Origin: UBA4093 sp036676455
Lineage (GTDB): Bacteria; Cyanobacteriota; Sericytochromatia; S15B-MN24; UBA4093
Length of the DNA: 6,786 bases
Direction of reading: 5' to 3'
Assembly (NCBI GenBank): GCA_036676455.1
Contig: JAKFCW010000112.1
Location: 1-6,786 of the forward strand
Shown: piece after piece, positions 1 to 5,723 of the stretch
Layout of the letters: each line of letters starts with the position of its first letter
How positions within the stretch are numbered: the first letter of the stretch is position 1
Position numbers and translations under genes: made by a program
Notes under the pieces: model-generated
Told to the model about the DNA's origin: nothing
The model's input: only the letters and a program-made list of their open reading frames with translations
Database searches by the model: none

Positions 1-365
1 GGGGTGGAGGGATTCAGCGAGACACCGGCCTTGGCGCCCAGTTCCTTGATGCCATGGACCGTGCGGTGCAGGTGAGGGCAGGCCTCGGCATGCACGGTGA
101 TCCAGTCCGCGCCCGCCTTGCGGAAGTCCGCGAGGTAAGGTTCCGGGGGCTGGATCATGAGGTGGACGTCGAACGGCAGTCGGGTGTGAGGCCGCATGGC
201 AGCGATCACAGGGGGCCCGAAGGTCAGGTTCGGCACGAAGTGACCGTCCATGACGTCCAGGTGGATCCAGTCGGCTCCGGCCGCCTCGACGCGCTGCAAT
301 TCGCTCGCGAGGTTGGCGAAGTCCGCCGAGAGCATGGAGGGTGCGACGAGTACGGGCTGGGTCAT
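1..365 (-). CDS. rpe: Ribulose-phosphate 3-epimerase, N-terminal part (runs off the left edge)
   Basis: Interconverts D-ribulose 5-phosphate and D-xylulose 5-phosphate in the cytoplasmic pentose phosphate or Calvin pathway. I translated it by hand from the ATG at 365; 121 codons are present and the frame is open at the window edge, so about the last 100 residues of a typical 220-residue enzyme are missing. Visible family motifs are APSMLSADF (8-16), the LDVMDGHFVPN block (36-46), DVHLM (66-70), HAEA (92-95) and LNPST (117-121). His35, Asp37 and His68 match known metal ligands, with Asp37 also a catalytic acid/base; the second catalytic Asp would lie beyond the edge. The start overlaps the rnc stop as ATGA. 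An AGAGG-type ribosome site (core 374-377) sits 8 nt upstream inside rnc, which suggests coupled translation. Identity is secure; a fault beyond the edge cannot be excluded. Confidence 0.96.
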   Translation of the reverse strand, partial: MTQPVLVAPSMLSADFANLASELQRVEAAGADWIHLDVMDGHFVPNLTFGPPVIAAMRPHTRLPFDVHLMIQPPEPYLADFRKAGADWITVHAEACPHLHRTVHGIKELGAKAGVSLNPST

Positions 366-1087
366 GGGGTTTTCCTCTTGGTGGCGGGGGCGAGTTCGTC
401 GAGGCGCGCGAGGGCGACGCCGGCGGCTTGCTGCTCGGCTGCCTTCTTGCTGGCGCCGCGTCCCGTTCCCAGGATGCGGTCCTGCACCTCGACCTCGACG
501 ATGAAGACGTGCTGGTGCTGGGGGCCCTCGCCGCCGACCACCCGGTACTGCGGCAGCACGCCGAAGCGCTCCTGGGTGGCTTCCTGAAGCAGGGCCTTGA
601 AGTTCTCGGCGCCCGGATCCTGGATGGCGGCGTCGAGGTCGTCGGCGAGGTGCGTGGCGACCATTCGGACCAGGGTCTCCCAGCCGAACGTCTGGTAGAT
701 TGCGGCCAGCAGGGCTTCGTAGGCGGCCGCCACGGTGCCGACCTTGCCTGCCCCGCCGCTCTTGCGCTCGGCGGACCCCATGTGCAGGTAGCTGCCGAGA
801 TCGAGCGCGTGCGCGACTTTGGCCAGGGTGGCGTCGGCCACGACCCGGGCGCGGATCTTGGTGAGGACGCCCTCGGAGGCTTCCGGCAGGCGCTCGAACA
901 AGAGACCGCTCACGGCGAGCTTGAGGACGGCGTCACCCAGGAACTCCATGCGCTCGTAGTTGGGGCCGTCGGCCGCCGAGGAGTGGGTCATGGCCTCGAC
1001 GAACCGCGGTGCGACCTCGGCGAAGCGGGCTTCCGGAAGTTCCGGAAGCCCCAGCTTGGCGAGCAGGTCGTGGACGGGCTTAGGCAT
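362..1087 (-). CDS. rnc: Ribonuclease III
   Basis: Double-strand-specific endoribonuclease that processes rRNA precursors and structured mRNAs as a cytoplasmic homodimer. The 241 residues are of normal length. The nuclease domain covers about 1-150, with the signature YERMEFLGDAVL at 44-55 (Glu45, Glu48 and Asp52 correspond to E. coli Glu38, Glu41 and Asp45) and Glu72 matching E. coli Glu65. A double-stranded-RNA-binding domain covers about 160-231, ending in the typical GTGRGASKKAAEQQAA (207-222). The odd point is the second metal-binding motif. Where the family has Asp-x-x-Glu (E. coli Asp114 and Glu117), this protein reads AAYEAL (121-126): Glu124 is kept but the Asp position is Ala121, codon GCC. 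Whether cleavage is altered cannot be told from sequence. The ATG lies inside the last codons of fabF (8-nt overlap, ATGCCTAA) without a clear ribosome site, so translation is probably coupled to fabF. The rnc stop in turn overlaps the rpe start. Confidence 0.95.
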   Translation of the reverse strand: MPKPVHDLLAKLGLPELPEARFAEVAPRFVEAMTHSSAADGPNYERMEFLGDAVLKLAVSGLLFERLPEASEGVLTKIRARVVADATLAKVAHALDLGSYLHMGSAERKSGGAGKVGTVAAAYEALLAAIYQTFGWETLVRMVATHLADDLDAAIQDPGAENFKALLQEATQERFGVLPQYRVVGGEGPQHQHVFIVEVEVQDRILGTGRGASKKAAEQQAAGVALARLDELAPATKRKTP

Positions 1088-2321
1088 TCCAGCGCTTGAA
1101 GATCAGGCTGACGTTCTGACCGCCGAAGCCCAGGTTGTTGGACATGGCGTACTCGGCCTGATGGGCGCGGGCCTGGTTGGGGACGTAGTCCAGGTCGCAT
1201 TCGGGGTCGGGAGTGGCGAGGTTGATGGTGGGGGGCACGATGCCCTCGTGGAGGGCCATGACGGTGGCGATCGCCTCGATGCCGCCGGCCGCGCCCAGGA
1301 GGTGTCCGGTCATCGACTTGGTGCTCGAGACGGGAACCTGCTTGACCCGATCCCCGAAATAGCCCTTGTAGGCCTGGGTCTCGGTCTTGTCGTTGAGGTG
1401 GGTCGAGGTGCCGTGGGCGTTGACGTAGCCGATGGCGTCGGGGCCGATGCCGGCGTCGCGGGCGGCCATCTCCATGGCGCGCACCAGGCCTTCGCCCTCG
1501 GGGCCGGGGGAGGTGATGTGGTAGGCGTCTCCGGTCATGCCGTAGCCGACGACTTCGGCCAGGATCCGGGCGCCGCGCTTCTGCGCATGCTCGAGGGTCT
1601 CGAGGATCACGATGCCCGAACCCTCGCCCATGACGAAGCCGTCACGGCCGGCCTCGAAGGGGCGCGACGCGTGCTGGGGATCGTCGTTGCGGGTCGAGAG
1701 GGCCTTGGCGGCGTTGAAGCCGGCGATGGCGGTCGAGCAGATGGTGGCTTCGGCGCCGCCCGCGATCATGACGTCGACCTCACCGCGCTGCAGGCGGTGG
1801 AAGGCATCCCCGATGGCGTGGCCGCCGGTGGCGCAGGCGGAGACCTGGCAGAGGTTGGGGCCCTTGGCACCCAGGTGGATGGCCACGTTGCCGGCCGCCA
1901 TGTTGACGATGGTCATGGGGATCATGAAGGGGCTGATCCGGTCCGGACCCTTGGCGCCGAGGGTGAGGATCTGCTCTTCGAGGACGTCGAGGGCGCCCAT
2001 GCCGGAGCCGATGAAGACGCCGACCCGCTCGGGCTGCAGCTGGCTGATGTCGAGGCCGGCGTGCTCCCAGGCCTGCTTGGCGGCCGAGATGGCGAACTGG
2101 GCGAAGCGGGCGGTCCGCTTGGCGTCCTTGCGGTCCATGTAGCGGGTGGGATCGAAGTCCGGCACTTCCCCGGCGATCTTGGTGGCATTATGGGTGGCAT
2201 CGAAGCGGGTGATGGGGCCGATGCCGCTCTTCCCTTGCTTCATCCCTTCCCAGGTCTGGGTCAGGTCGGCTCCCAGTGGGGAGATGGCTCCCAGGCCGGT
2301 CACGACGACGCGTGAATTCAT
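1080..2321 (-). CDS. fabF: Beta-ketoacyl-ACP synthase II (FabF)
   Basis: Elongating condensing enzyme: joins acyl groups to malonyl-ACP with loss of CO2, giving 3-ketoacyl-ACP. The 413 residues fit the thiolase-fold family. The N-terminus VVVTGLGAISPLG (5-17) is typical. The catalytic triad is visible: Cys163 in SACATGG (161-167), His303 in NAHGTST (301-307) and His340 in SMTGHLLGAAG (336-346), with Lys335 nearby and the glycine-rich GFGGQN near 398-403. I chose the ATG at 2321 because it gives the usual start MNSRVVVTGLG and has GGAGAG at 2331-2336, 9 nt upstream; a TTG at 2330 in the same frame lies right against that site and is unlikely. It is the only gene here separated from its upstream neighbour by a long structured spacer (330 nt), so it may have its own transcription start. 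Its last 8 nt overlap rnc. FabB is the alternative, but the overall sequence and the position beside acpP favour FabF. Confidence 0.97.
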   Translation of the reverse strand: MNSRVVVTGLGAISPLGADLTQTWEGMKQGKSGIGPITRFDATHNATKIAGEVPDFDPTRYMDRKDAKRTARFAQFAISAAKQAWEHAGLDISQLQPERVGVFIGSGMGALDVLEEQILTLGAKGPDRISPFMIPMTIVNMAAGNVAIHLGAKGPNLCQVSACATGGHAIGDAFHRLQRGEVDVMIAGGAEATICSTAIAGFNAAKALSTRNDDPQHASRPFEAGRDGFVMGEGSGIVILETLEHAQKRGARILAEVVGYGMTGDAYHITSPGPEGEGLVRAMEMAARDAGIGPDAIGYVNAHGTSTHLNDKTETQAYKGYFGDRVKQVPVSSTKSMTGHLLGAAGGIEAIATVMALHEGIVPPTINLATPDPECDLDYVPNQARAHQAEYAMSNNLGFGGQNVSLIFKRWNA

Positions 2322-2330
2322 GACGTCCAA

Positions 2331-2336
2331 CTCTCC
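2331..2336 (-). promoter_or_regulatory. Ribosome binding site of fabF
   Basis: GGAGAG on the minus strand, 9 nt before the ATG at 2321. It decides between that ATG and a TTG at 2330, which would leave no spacer at all. Confidence 0.7.
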
Positions 2337-2407
2337 GTTCTATGTCTAACGTCGTTTCTGCAGGAGTGAGAGCCTGATGACTCCACCTTACGACGAGTAA
2401 ATCACTT

Positions 2408-2423
2408 GAAACGCTCGCGTTTC
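2408..2423. repeat. 16-nt palindrome in the fabF leader
   Basis: A perfect inverted repeat with 7-bp arms GAAACGC and GCGTTTC around a 2-nt centre, lying 87-102 nt upstream of the fabF start. The 2-nt centre is too small for an unstrained RNA loop, so a dimeric protein operator is as plausible as a hairpin. It does not match a fatty-acid regulator site (FapR or FabR type) that I can recall. Confidence 0.5.
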
Positions 2424-2543
2424 TGCTGCTAAGCCGCAGGCGCTTCGAAACAGCCGCGGGCGCTCTGATTAAGGTGCGGCGATGATGCGGCACCAGGAAC
2501 CCCCATTCTACCGCAGGGCGGGTGGAGGCGCCATGTATGAGAA

Positions 2544-2565
2544 TGCCCGGGCCGAGGCCCGGGCA
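2544..2565 (-). terminator. GC-rich hairpin downstream of acpP (possible terminator or attenuator)
   Basis: A perfect inverted repeat, TGCCCGGGCC and GGCCCGGGCA with 2 nt between; physically a 9-bp stem with a CTCG tetraloop. On the transcribed strand it is followed by ATTCTCAT, only a weak U-rich tract, so intrinsic termination may be partial. It lies 86 nt beyond the acpP stop and over 220 nt before fabF. It could equally block 3' exonucleases and stabilise acpP mRNA. Confidence 0.6.
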
Positions 2566-2582
2566 GCAAAGGGGCTATCCGC

Positions 2583-2652
2583 ACCTCTCATGCCGTTCCC
2601 GTCGCGGCTGGCCGCATGCAGTGGCCTCGGACGGGAAGGCGTCGAGAGAGGT
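2583..2652 (-). repeat. Nested stem in the acpP 3' untranslated region
   Basis: Three sets of complementary segments fold on one axis. The outer arms ACCTCTC/GAGAGGT pair 2646-2652 with 2583-2589. The middle arms pair 2638-2640 with 2592-2594. After a single bulged base at 2595, TTCCCGTC/GACGGGAA pair 2630-2637 with 2596-2603. A short GGCC/GGCC pair (2610-2613, 2623-2626) can close inside. The outer arm begins with the last base of the acpP stop codon, so ribosomes would disrupt it only when terminating acpP translation. Confidence 0.6.
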
Positions 2653-2897
2653 TAGGCCGGCTGGTGCGACTTGATGTAGTCGAGCACGGTGCGGACGGTG
2701 GTGAGCTTCTCGGCGTCCTCATCCGGGATCTCGACCTCGAACTCCTCTTCGAGGGCCATGACGAGCTCGACGGTGTCGAGCGAATCGGCGCCCAGGTCCT
2801 CGGTGAAGCTGGACTCGGTGGTGACTTCCTCGGCGTTCACGCCAAGCTGCTCGACGATGATCTTCTTGACCTTTTCAAAGAGTTCTTGCTCGGACAC
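2652..2897 (-). CDS. acpP: Acyl carrier protein
   Basis: Small acidic carrier that holds acyl intermediates of fatty acid synthesis on a 4'-phosphopantetheine arm. The 81 residues are the normal length. The attachment motif DSL is at 38-40 (Ser39) within LGADSLDTVELVMALEEEF (35-53), followed by the acidic helix III region VEIPDEDAEKLTTV (55-68). No ATG is available in frame; the start is GTG at 2895-2897, which gives the family-typical MSEQELFEKV and has a strong GGAGG site 7 nt upstream. Upstream is fabG (47-nt gap). Downstream lies a 330-nt structured spacer before fabF, which may let acpP accumulate above the rest of the operon. A holo-ACP synthase must be encoded elsewhere. Identity is essentially certain. 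Confidence 0.98.
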   Translation of the reverse strand: MSEQELFEKVKKIIVEQLGVNAEEVTTESSFTEDLGADSLDTVELVMALEEEFEVEIPDEDAEKLTTVRTVLDYIKSHQPA

Positions 2898-2904
2898 GAT
2901 GATT

Positions 2905-2909
2905 CCTCC
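2905..2909 (-). promoter_or_regulatory. Strong ribosome binding site of acpP
   Basis: GGAGG on the minus strand, 7 nt before the GTG start. It fixes a start that has no in-frame ATG alternative and fits the need for abundant ACP. Confidence 0.85.
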
Positions 2910-2944
2910 ATTGAGTGCTGACAATCGCTTGCTTAAGCGCGCTT

Positions 2945-3688
2945 TTACATATCCATGCCGCCGTCGACGTTGAAGACCTGCCCGGTGATGTAGGATCCCT
3001 CCGAGGCCAGGTAAACGACGAGCGACGCGACTTCTTCCGGCTCGCCGAACCGGCCGAGCGGGAGATTCTTCAGGTAGTCGGCCGTGGTGCCCTCGGGCAA
3101 CTGGGCCGTCATCTCGGACTTGATGAACCCGGGGGCCACCGCGTTGACCAGGACGTTGCGCGAGCCTAATTCCTTGGCCATCGACTTGGTGAACCCGAGG
3201 ATTCCCGCCTTCGAGGCGGCGTAGTTGGCTTGACCAGCGTTCCCCATCAGGCCGACCACCGACGCGATGTTGATGATCCGTCCCGAGCGCTGCTTCATCA
3301 TCGGCTTGGTGACCGCCTTTGAAACCAGGAAAACGCTCTTGAGGTTGGTATCGATGACCCGATCCCAGTCCTCCTCGGACATCCGCATCAACAGGCCGTC
3401 CCGGGTGATGCCGGCGTTGTTGACCACGATGTCGATCTTCCCGCCCCACTCCATGACCTGGGCCAGGATCTGATCGACCGCTTCTGCCTGCGAGACGTTG
3501 CCCTTCAGGGCAATCGCCTCTCCGCCCGCCGACTGGATGGCATTCACCACCTCATCGGCCGCGGCCTGATTCGAGACGTAGTTGACCGCGACCTTGGCGC
3601 CCGCCTTGGCGAGTGCCTCGGCGATCGCGCGTCCGATTCCGCGGGACCCGCCCGTGACCAATGCTACTTTACCGTCTAAGTGTTTCAT
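2945..3688 (-). CDS. fabG: 3-ketoacyl-ACP reductase (FabG)
   Basis: NADPH-dependent reduction of 3-ketoacyl-ACP to 3-hydroxyacyl-ACP, the first reductive step of each elongation cycle. The 247 residues form one classical short-chain dehydrogenase domain. The cofactor motif TGGSRGIG is at 12-19, NNAG at 90-93 and the active-site tetrad is Asn115, Ser143, Tyr156 and Lys160 (YAASK, 156-160). PGFI (186-189) and the C-terminal ITGQVFNVDGG (234-244) are FabG hallmarks. The ATG at 3688 gives the usual short lead-in MKHLDGKVALVTGG. No strong ribosome site precedes it: only an AGG about 10 nt upstream, in a 49-nt AT-richer gap after fabD. Other short-chain dehydrogenases share these motifs, but the place between fabD and acpP settles the role. 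Confidence 0.97.
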   Translation of the reverse strand: MKHLDGKVALVTGGSRGIGRAIAEALAKAGAKVAVNYVSNQAAADEVVNAIQSAGGEAIALKGNVSQAEAVDQILAQVMEWGGKIDIVVNNAGITRDGLLMRMSEEDWDRVIDTNLKSVFLVSKAVTKPMMKQRSGRIINIASVVGLMGNAGQANYAASKAGILGFTKSMAKELGSRNVLVNAVAPGFIKSEMTAQLPEGTTADYLKNLPLGRFGEPEEVASLVVYLASEGSYITGQVFNVDGGMDM

Positions 3689-3737
3689 CTGACAACTGCC
3701 TGCTTTATGCTACTTTAACGGGTCTTTAATGATTGCG

Positions 3738-4673
3738 CTAGTTGCCGACCGGGGCCGCGCTGAGGGCCTCGAGCGTCTTGCGCAGGCTCTCCGGGTCCTC
3801 CACGTTGAAGGTCGGAATCTTGCGATCGAGTTTCTTGACGAGACCCGAAAGCACGCGTCCGGCGCCCAGTTCCACGAAGCCTTCGGCTCCGTTGTCCAGG
3901 GCCTGGCGCAAGCCATCCGTCCAGCGCACGGGGCTCGCGAGCTGGGCCGAAAGCTTGGCGGCGAACTCCGACGCGTCCTGGGTGGGCTGGGCATCGACGT
4001 TGGTCAGCACGGGAACCGTTGCCTGCTGCCAGGGCGCGCGGTTGAGCGCGTCGGTGAGGTCCGCCGAGGCGACCTCCATCAAGGGCGAGTGGAACGCTCC
4101 GGCCACCGACAGGGGCACGACGCGCTTGGCGCCGGCTTCGGACGCCTTCTCGGAGGCGTAGGCGACGCCCTCGGGAGTTCCCGAGATGACCAGCTGATCG
4201 GGCGAGTTGTAGTTGGCGATGACGACCGTCTCCGGCGATTCCTGGCAGATGACTTCCAGCTTCTCGGCCTCGAGGCCCAGGACGGCTGCCATGGTGCCCT
4301 TCTCGGCCTTGGCCATGAGCTGGCCGCGCAGCTGCACGATCTTCAGGGCATCGGCGAAGCTGAGGGCGCCCGAGGCCGCCAGCGCGGAGTACTCTCCGAG
4401 CGAGTGACCCGCCATCCAGGTGGCCCGGGGGCCGCCTTCCTCTTGCAGGACGCGGTAGACGGCCATCGACGTCACGAACAAGGCCACCTGGGCGTTATCG
4501 GTCGAGCGCAGCGCTTCCTCGGGGCCTTCCCATGCAAGCTGGCGCAGGGGCATGCCGGTGATCTGCTCGGCTTCCTCGAAGGTCCGCATGGCGGTCGGGT
4601 ACGCCTCGGCGAGGGCCTGCCCCATGCCGACGGCCTGGGAGCCCTGGCCGGGGAAAAGCATGACGAGTTTCAT
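3738..4673 (-). CDS. fabD: Malonyl-CoA:ACP transacylase (FabD)
   Basis: Transfers the malonyl group from CoA to ACP, supplying the extender unit for FabH and FabF. The 311 residues match the family length of about 310. It opens with LFPGQGSQ (6-13), where Gln10 contributes to the oxyanion hole. The nucleophile elbow is GHSLGE (89-94, Ser91), Arg116 in QLRG binds the malonyl carboxylate, and His195 in AFHSPLM (193-199) completes the catalytic pair. The start ATG follows the fabH stop with no gap (TAGATG), and AGGAGG at 4679-4684 lies within the last fabH codons, 5 nt upstream. Translation is therefore tightly linked to fabH. A 49-nt gap separates it from fabG. Confidence 0.97.
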   Translation of the reverse strand: MKLVMLFPGQGSQAVGMGQALAEAYPTAMRTFEEAEQITGMPLRQLAWEGPEEALRSTDNAQVALFVTSMAVYRVLQEEGGPRATWMAGHSLGEYSALAASGALSFADALKIVQLRGQLMAKAEKGTMAAVLGLEAEKLEVICQESPETVVIANYNSPDQLVISGTPEGVAYASEKASEAGAKRVVPLSVAGAFHSPLMEVASADLTDALNRAPWQQATVPVLTNVDAQPTQDASEFAAKLSAQLASPVRWTDGLRQALDNGAEGFVELGAGRVLSGLVKKLDRKIPTFNVEDPESLRKTLEALSAAPVGN

Positions 4674-5687
4674 CTAGTCCTCCTGCGAGTAGGGGGCTGC
4701 GGTCCAGCGGACGATCGAGGCGGCCCAGGTCAGGCCGGAGCCGAAACCGACCATGCAGACGGTGTCGCCGGCCTTGATGCGCCCGGAGTGGACGGCCTCG
4801 GCGAGGGCGATCGGCACGGTGCCGGCCGAGGTGTTGGCCCGCATGTCGATGTTGACGACCACCTTTTCCATCGGGATCTCGAGCCGCTTGGCGACGGCCT
4901 CGAGGATCCGGGCGTTGGCCTGGTGGATCACGAAGTGATCGATCTCGGAGACGGCCATGCCGGCGAGGCGGGCGGCTTCGGTGATGGAGGGCGGGACGCG
5001 CTCGACCGCGAAGCGATAGACTTCCTTGCCCTTCATGGTGACGTGGTGGCCGCCAGATTCAGCGCGCTCGCCCGAGGGGGGCACGCGCGAGCCGATCGGG
5101 ATGGTGATCAGGTCGGAGCGCGAGCCGTCCGCTCCCATGAGGTTGGAGAGCACGGCGTCGTTGCCGCCGGCACGCAGGACGACCGCTCCGGCGCCGTCTC
5201 CGAAGAGCATGCCGGTGCCGCGATCGTGGAAGTTGGTGAACTTCGAGAGGAGGTCACCACCGACGACGAGGGCGGTGCGGTACATGCCGGTCATCAGGAA
5301 CTGCTGGGCGACGATGAGGGCTTGCACGAAGCCCGTGCAGGCGGCTTCCATGTCGAAGACCGCGGCGCGGTGGGCGCCGACGGCATGCTGCACCAGGGCC
5401 GAGGTGGCGGGCATCAGCATGTCGGGCGTGGAGGTGCCCATGATGACGAGGTCGATCTCGGAGGCGGGGATGCCCGCGTGGGCGATCGCCTGCTTGGCAG
5501 CAGGAATGGCGAGGTCGGACAGGGCCTGGTCCTCAGCAGCGATGTGCCGCTGCTTGATGCCGGTCCGTTCGACGATCCACTCGTCCGACGTTTCCATGAA
5601 CGCCGTGAGGTCGTGGTTGGTCATCACCTTTTCGGGAACGTAGGAGCCGCAGCCGAGAATCTCGACGGGCTGGAGGGTTTGAGCCAT
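4674..5687 (-). CDS. fabH: Beta-ketoacyl-ACP synthase III (FabH)
   Basis: Starts fatty acid chains by condensing an acyl-CoA (acetyl- or branched short-chain-CoA; not decidable here) with malonyl-ACP. The 337 residues are slightly longer than the usual 310-330. The catalytic triad is visible: Cys117 in EAACTGF (114-120), His255 in IHQANAR (254-260) and Asn285 in ANTSAG (284-289). SDEWIVERTGIKQR (34-47) and GDGAGA (163-168) are further signatures. The Asn motif is commonly YGNTSAA; here the two residues before Asn are Arg-Ala, a mild departure. The ATG at 5687 gives a family-like start; an in-frame TTG at 5702 lies inside a hairpin and is less likely. It follows plsX after a 36-nt gap and abuts fabD, in the common plsX-fabH-fabD order. 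Confidence 0.97.
   Translation of the reverse strand: MAQTLQPVEILGCGSYVPEKVMTNHDLTAFMETSDEWIVERTGIKQRHIAAEDQALSDLAIPAAKQAIAHAGIPASEIDLVIMGTSTPDMLMPATSALVQHAVGAHRAAVFDMEAACTGFVQALIVAQQFLMTGMYRTALVVGGDLLSKFTNFHDRGTGMLFGDGAGAVVLRAGGNDAVLSNLMGADGSRSDLITIPIGSRVPPSGERAESGGHHVTMKGKEVYRFAVERVPPSITEAARLAGMAVSEIDHFVIHQANARILEAVAKRLEIPMEKVVVNIDMRANTSAGTVPIALAEAVHSGRIKAGDTVCMVGFGSGLTWAASIVRWTAAPYSQED
4679..4684 (-). promoter_or_regulatory. Ribosome binding site of fabD, inside fabH
   Basis: AGGAGG within the last sense codons of fabH, 5 nt before the fabD ATG that directly follows the fabH stop. A terminating ribosome would cover it, supporting coupled translation. Confidence 0.8.
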
Positions 5688-5700
5688 TTTTATCTCATCC

Positions 5701-5717
5701 AACCGGGAGCCCCGGTT
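5701..5717 (-). repeat. Hairpin between plsX and fabH
   Basis: A perfect 7-bp inverted repeat, AACCGGG and CCCGGTT with a 3-nt loop, filling much of the 36-nt gap. It begins 6 nt after the plsX stop and ends 13 nt before the fabH ATG. No U tract follows, so it is not an intrinsic terminator. It may be an RNA processing or stability element, or it may tune fabH translation. Confidence 0.55.
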
Positions 5718-5723
5718 TGCTTT

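Larger units (their letters stand above)
2322..2651. other. 330-nt acpP-fabF spacer, non-coding and structured
   Basis: No convincing gene lies here. The largest ATG-initiated frames on the transcribed strand that I found are about 25-27 codons, with no good ribosome site and no recognisable product. Reading in the direction of transcription, the stretch holds a nested stem starting at the acpP stop, a GC-rich 10-bp hairpin, a TAGAAT hexamer (complement of 2505-2510) that resembles a -10 box but lacks a convincing -35 partner, a 16-nt palindrome at 2408-2423, and finally the fabF ribosome site. A 9-nt sequence (CGTTTCTGC on the plus strand) occurs at 2353-2361 and again at 2418-2426. The simplest reading is an mRNA 3' end or attenuator for acpP followed by a leader for fabF. 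The promoter part is inference only. Confidence 0.6.

Noticed and set aside
960..2315. A 451-codon plus-strand open frame antisense to fabF
   Set aside because: Same low-complexity Gly/Ala/Asp/His-rich composition, no recognisable motif, fully opposite a complete FabF.
2322..2330. In-frame TTG codons 9-15 nt upstream of the ATG in fabF, plsX and fabH as a shared alternative-start pattern
   Set aside because: The ATG fits the protein family better in each case, and the ribosome-site spacing for fabF excludes the TTG; the pattern is probably coincidence.
2510..2593. A 27-codon ATG frame on the minus strand in the acpP-fabF spacer (and a similar 25-codon one just downstream)
   Set aside because: No convincing ribosome site, low-information composition, and it runs through the GC-rich hairpin; chance is sufficient.
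2926..2944. Small palindromes just after the fabG stop (AAGCGCGCTT, and CGCTT/AAGCG with a 4-nt loop)
   Set aside because: Stems of only 5 bp, mutually exclusive, with no U tract; too short to call a terminator or operator.
2898..3449. Upstream extension of the acpP reading frame into fabG
   Set aside because: The extended part is an out-of-frame reading of fabG, rich in Arg, Gly and His; the GTG at 2897 with GGAGG 7 nt upstream gives the normal ACP start.
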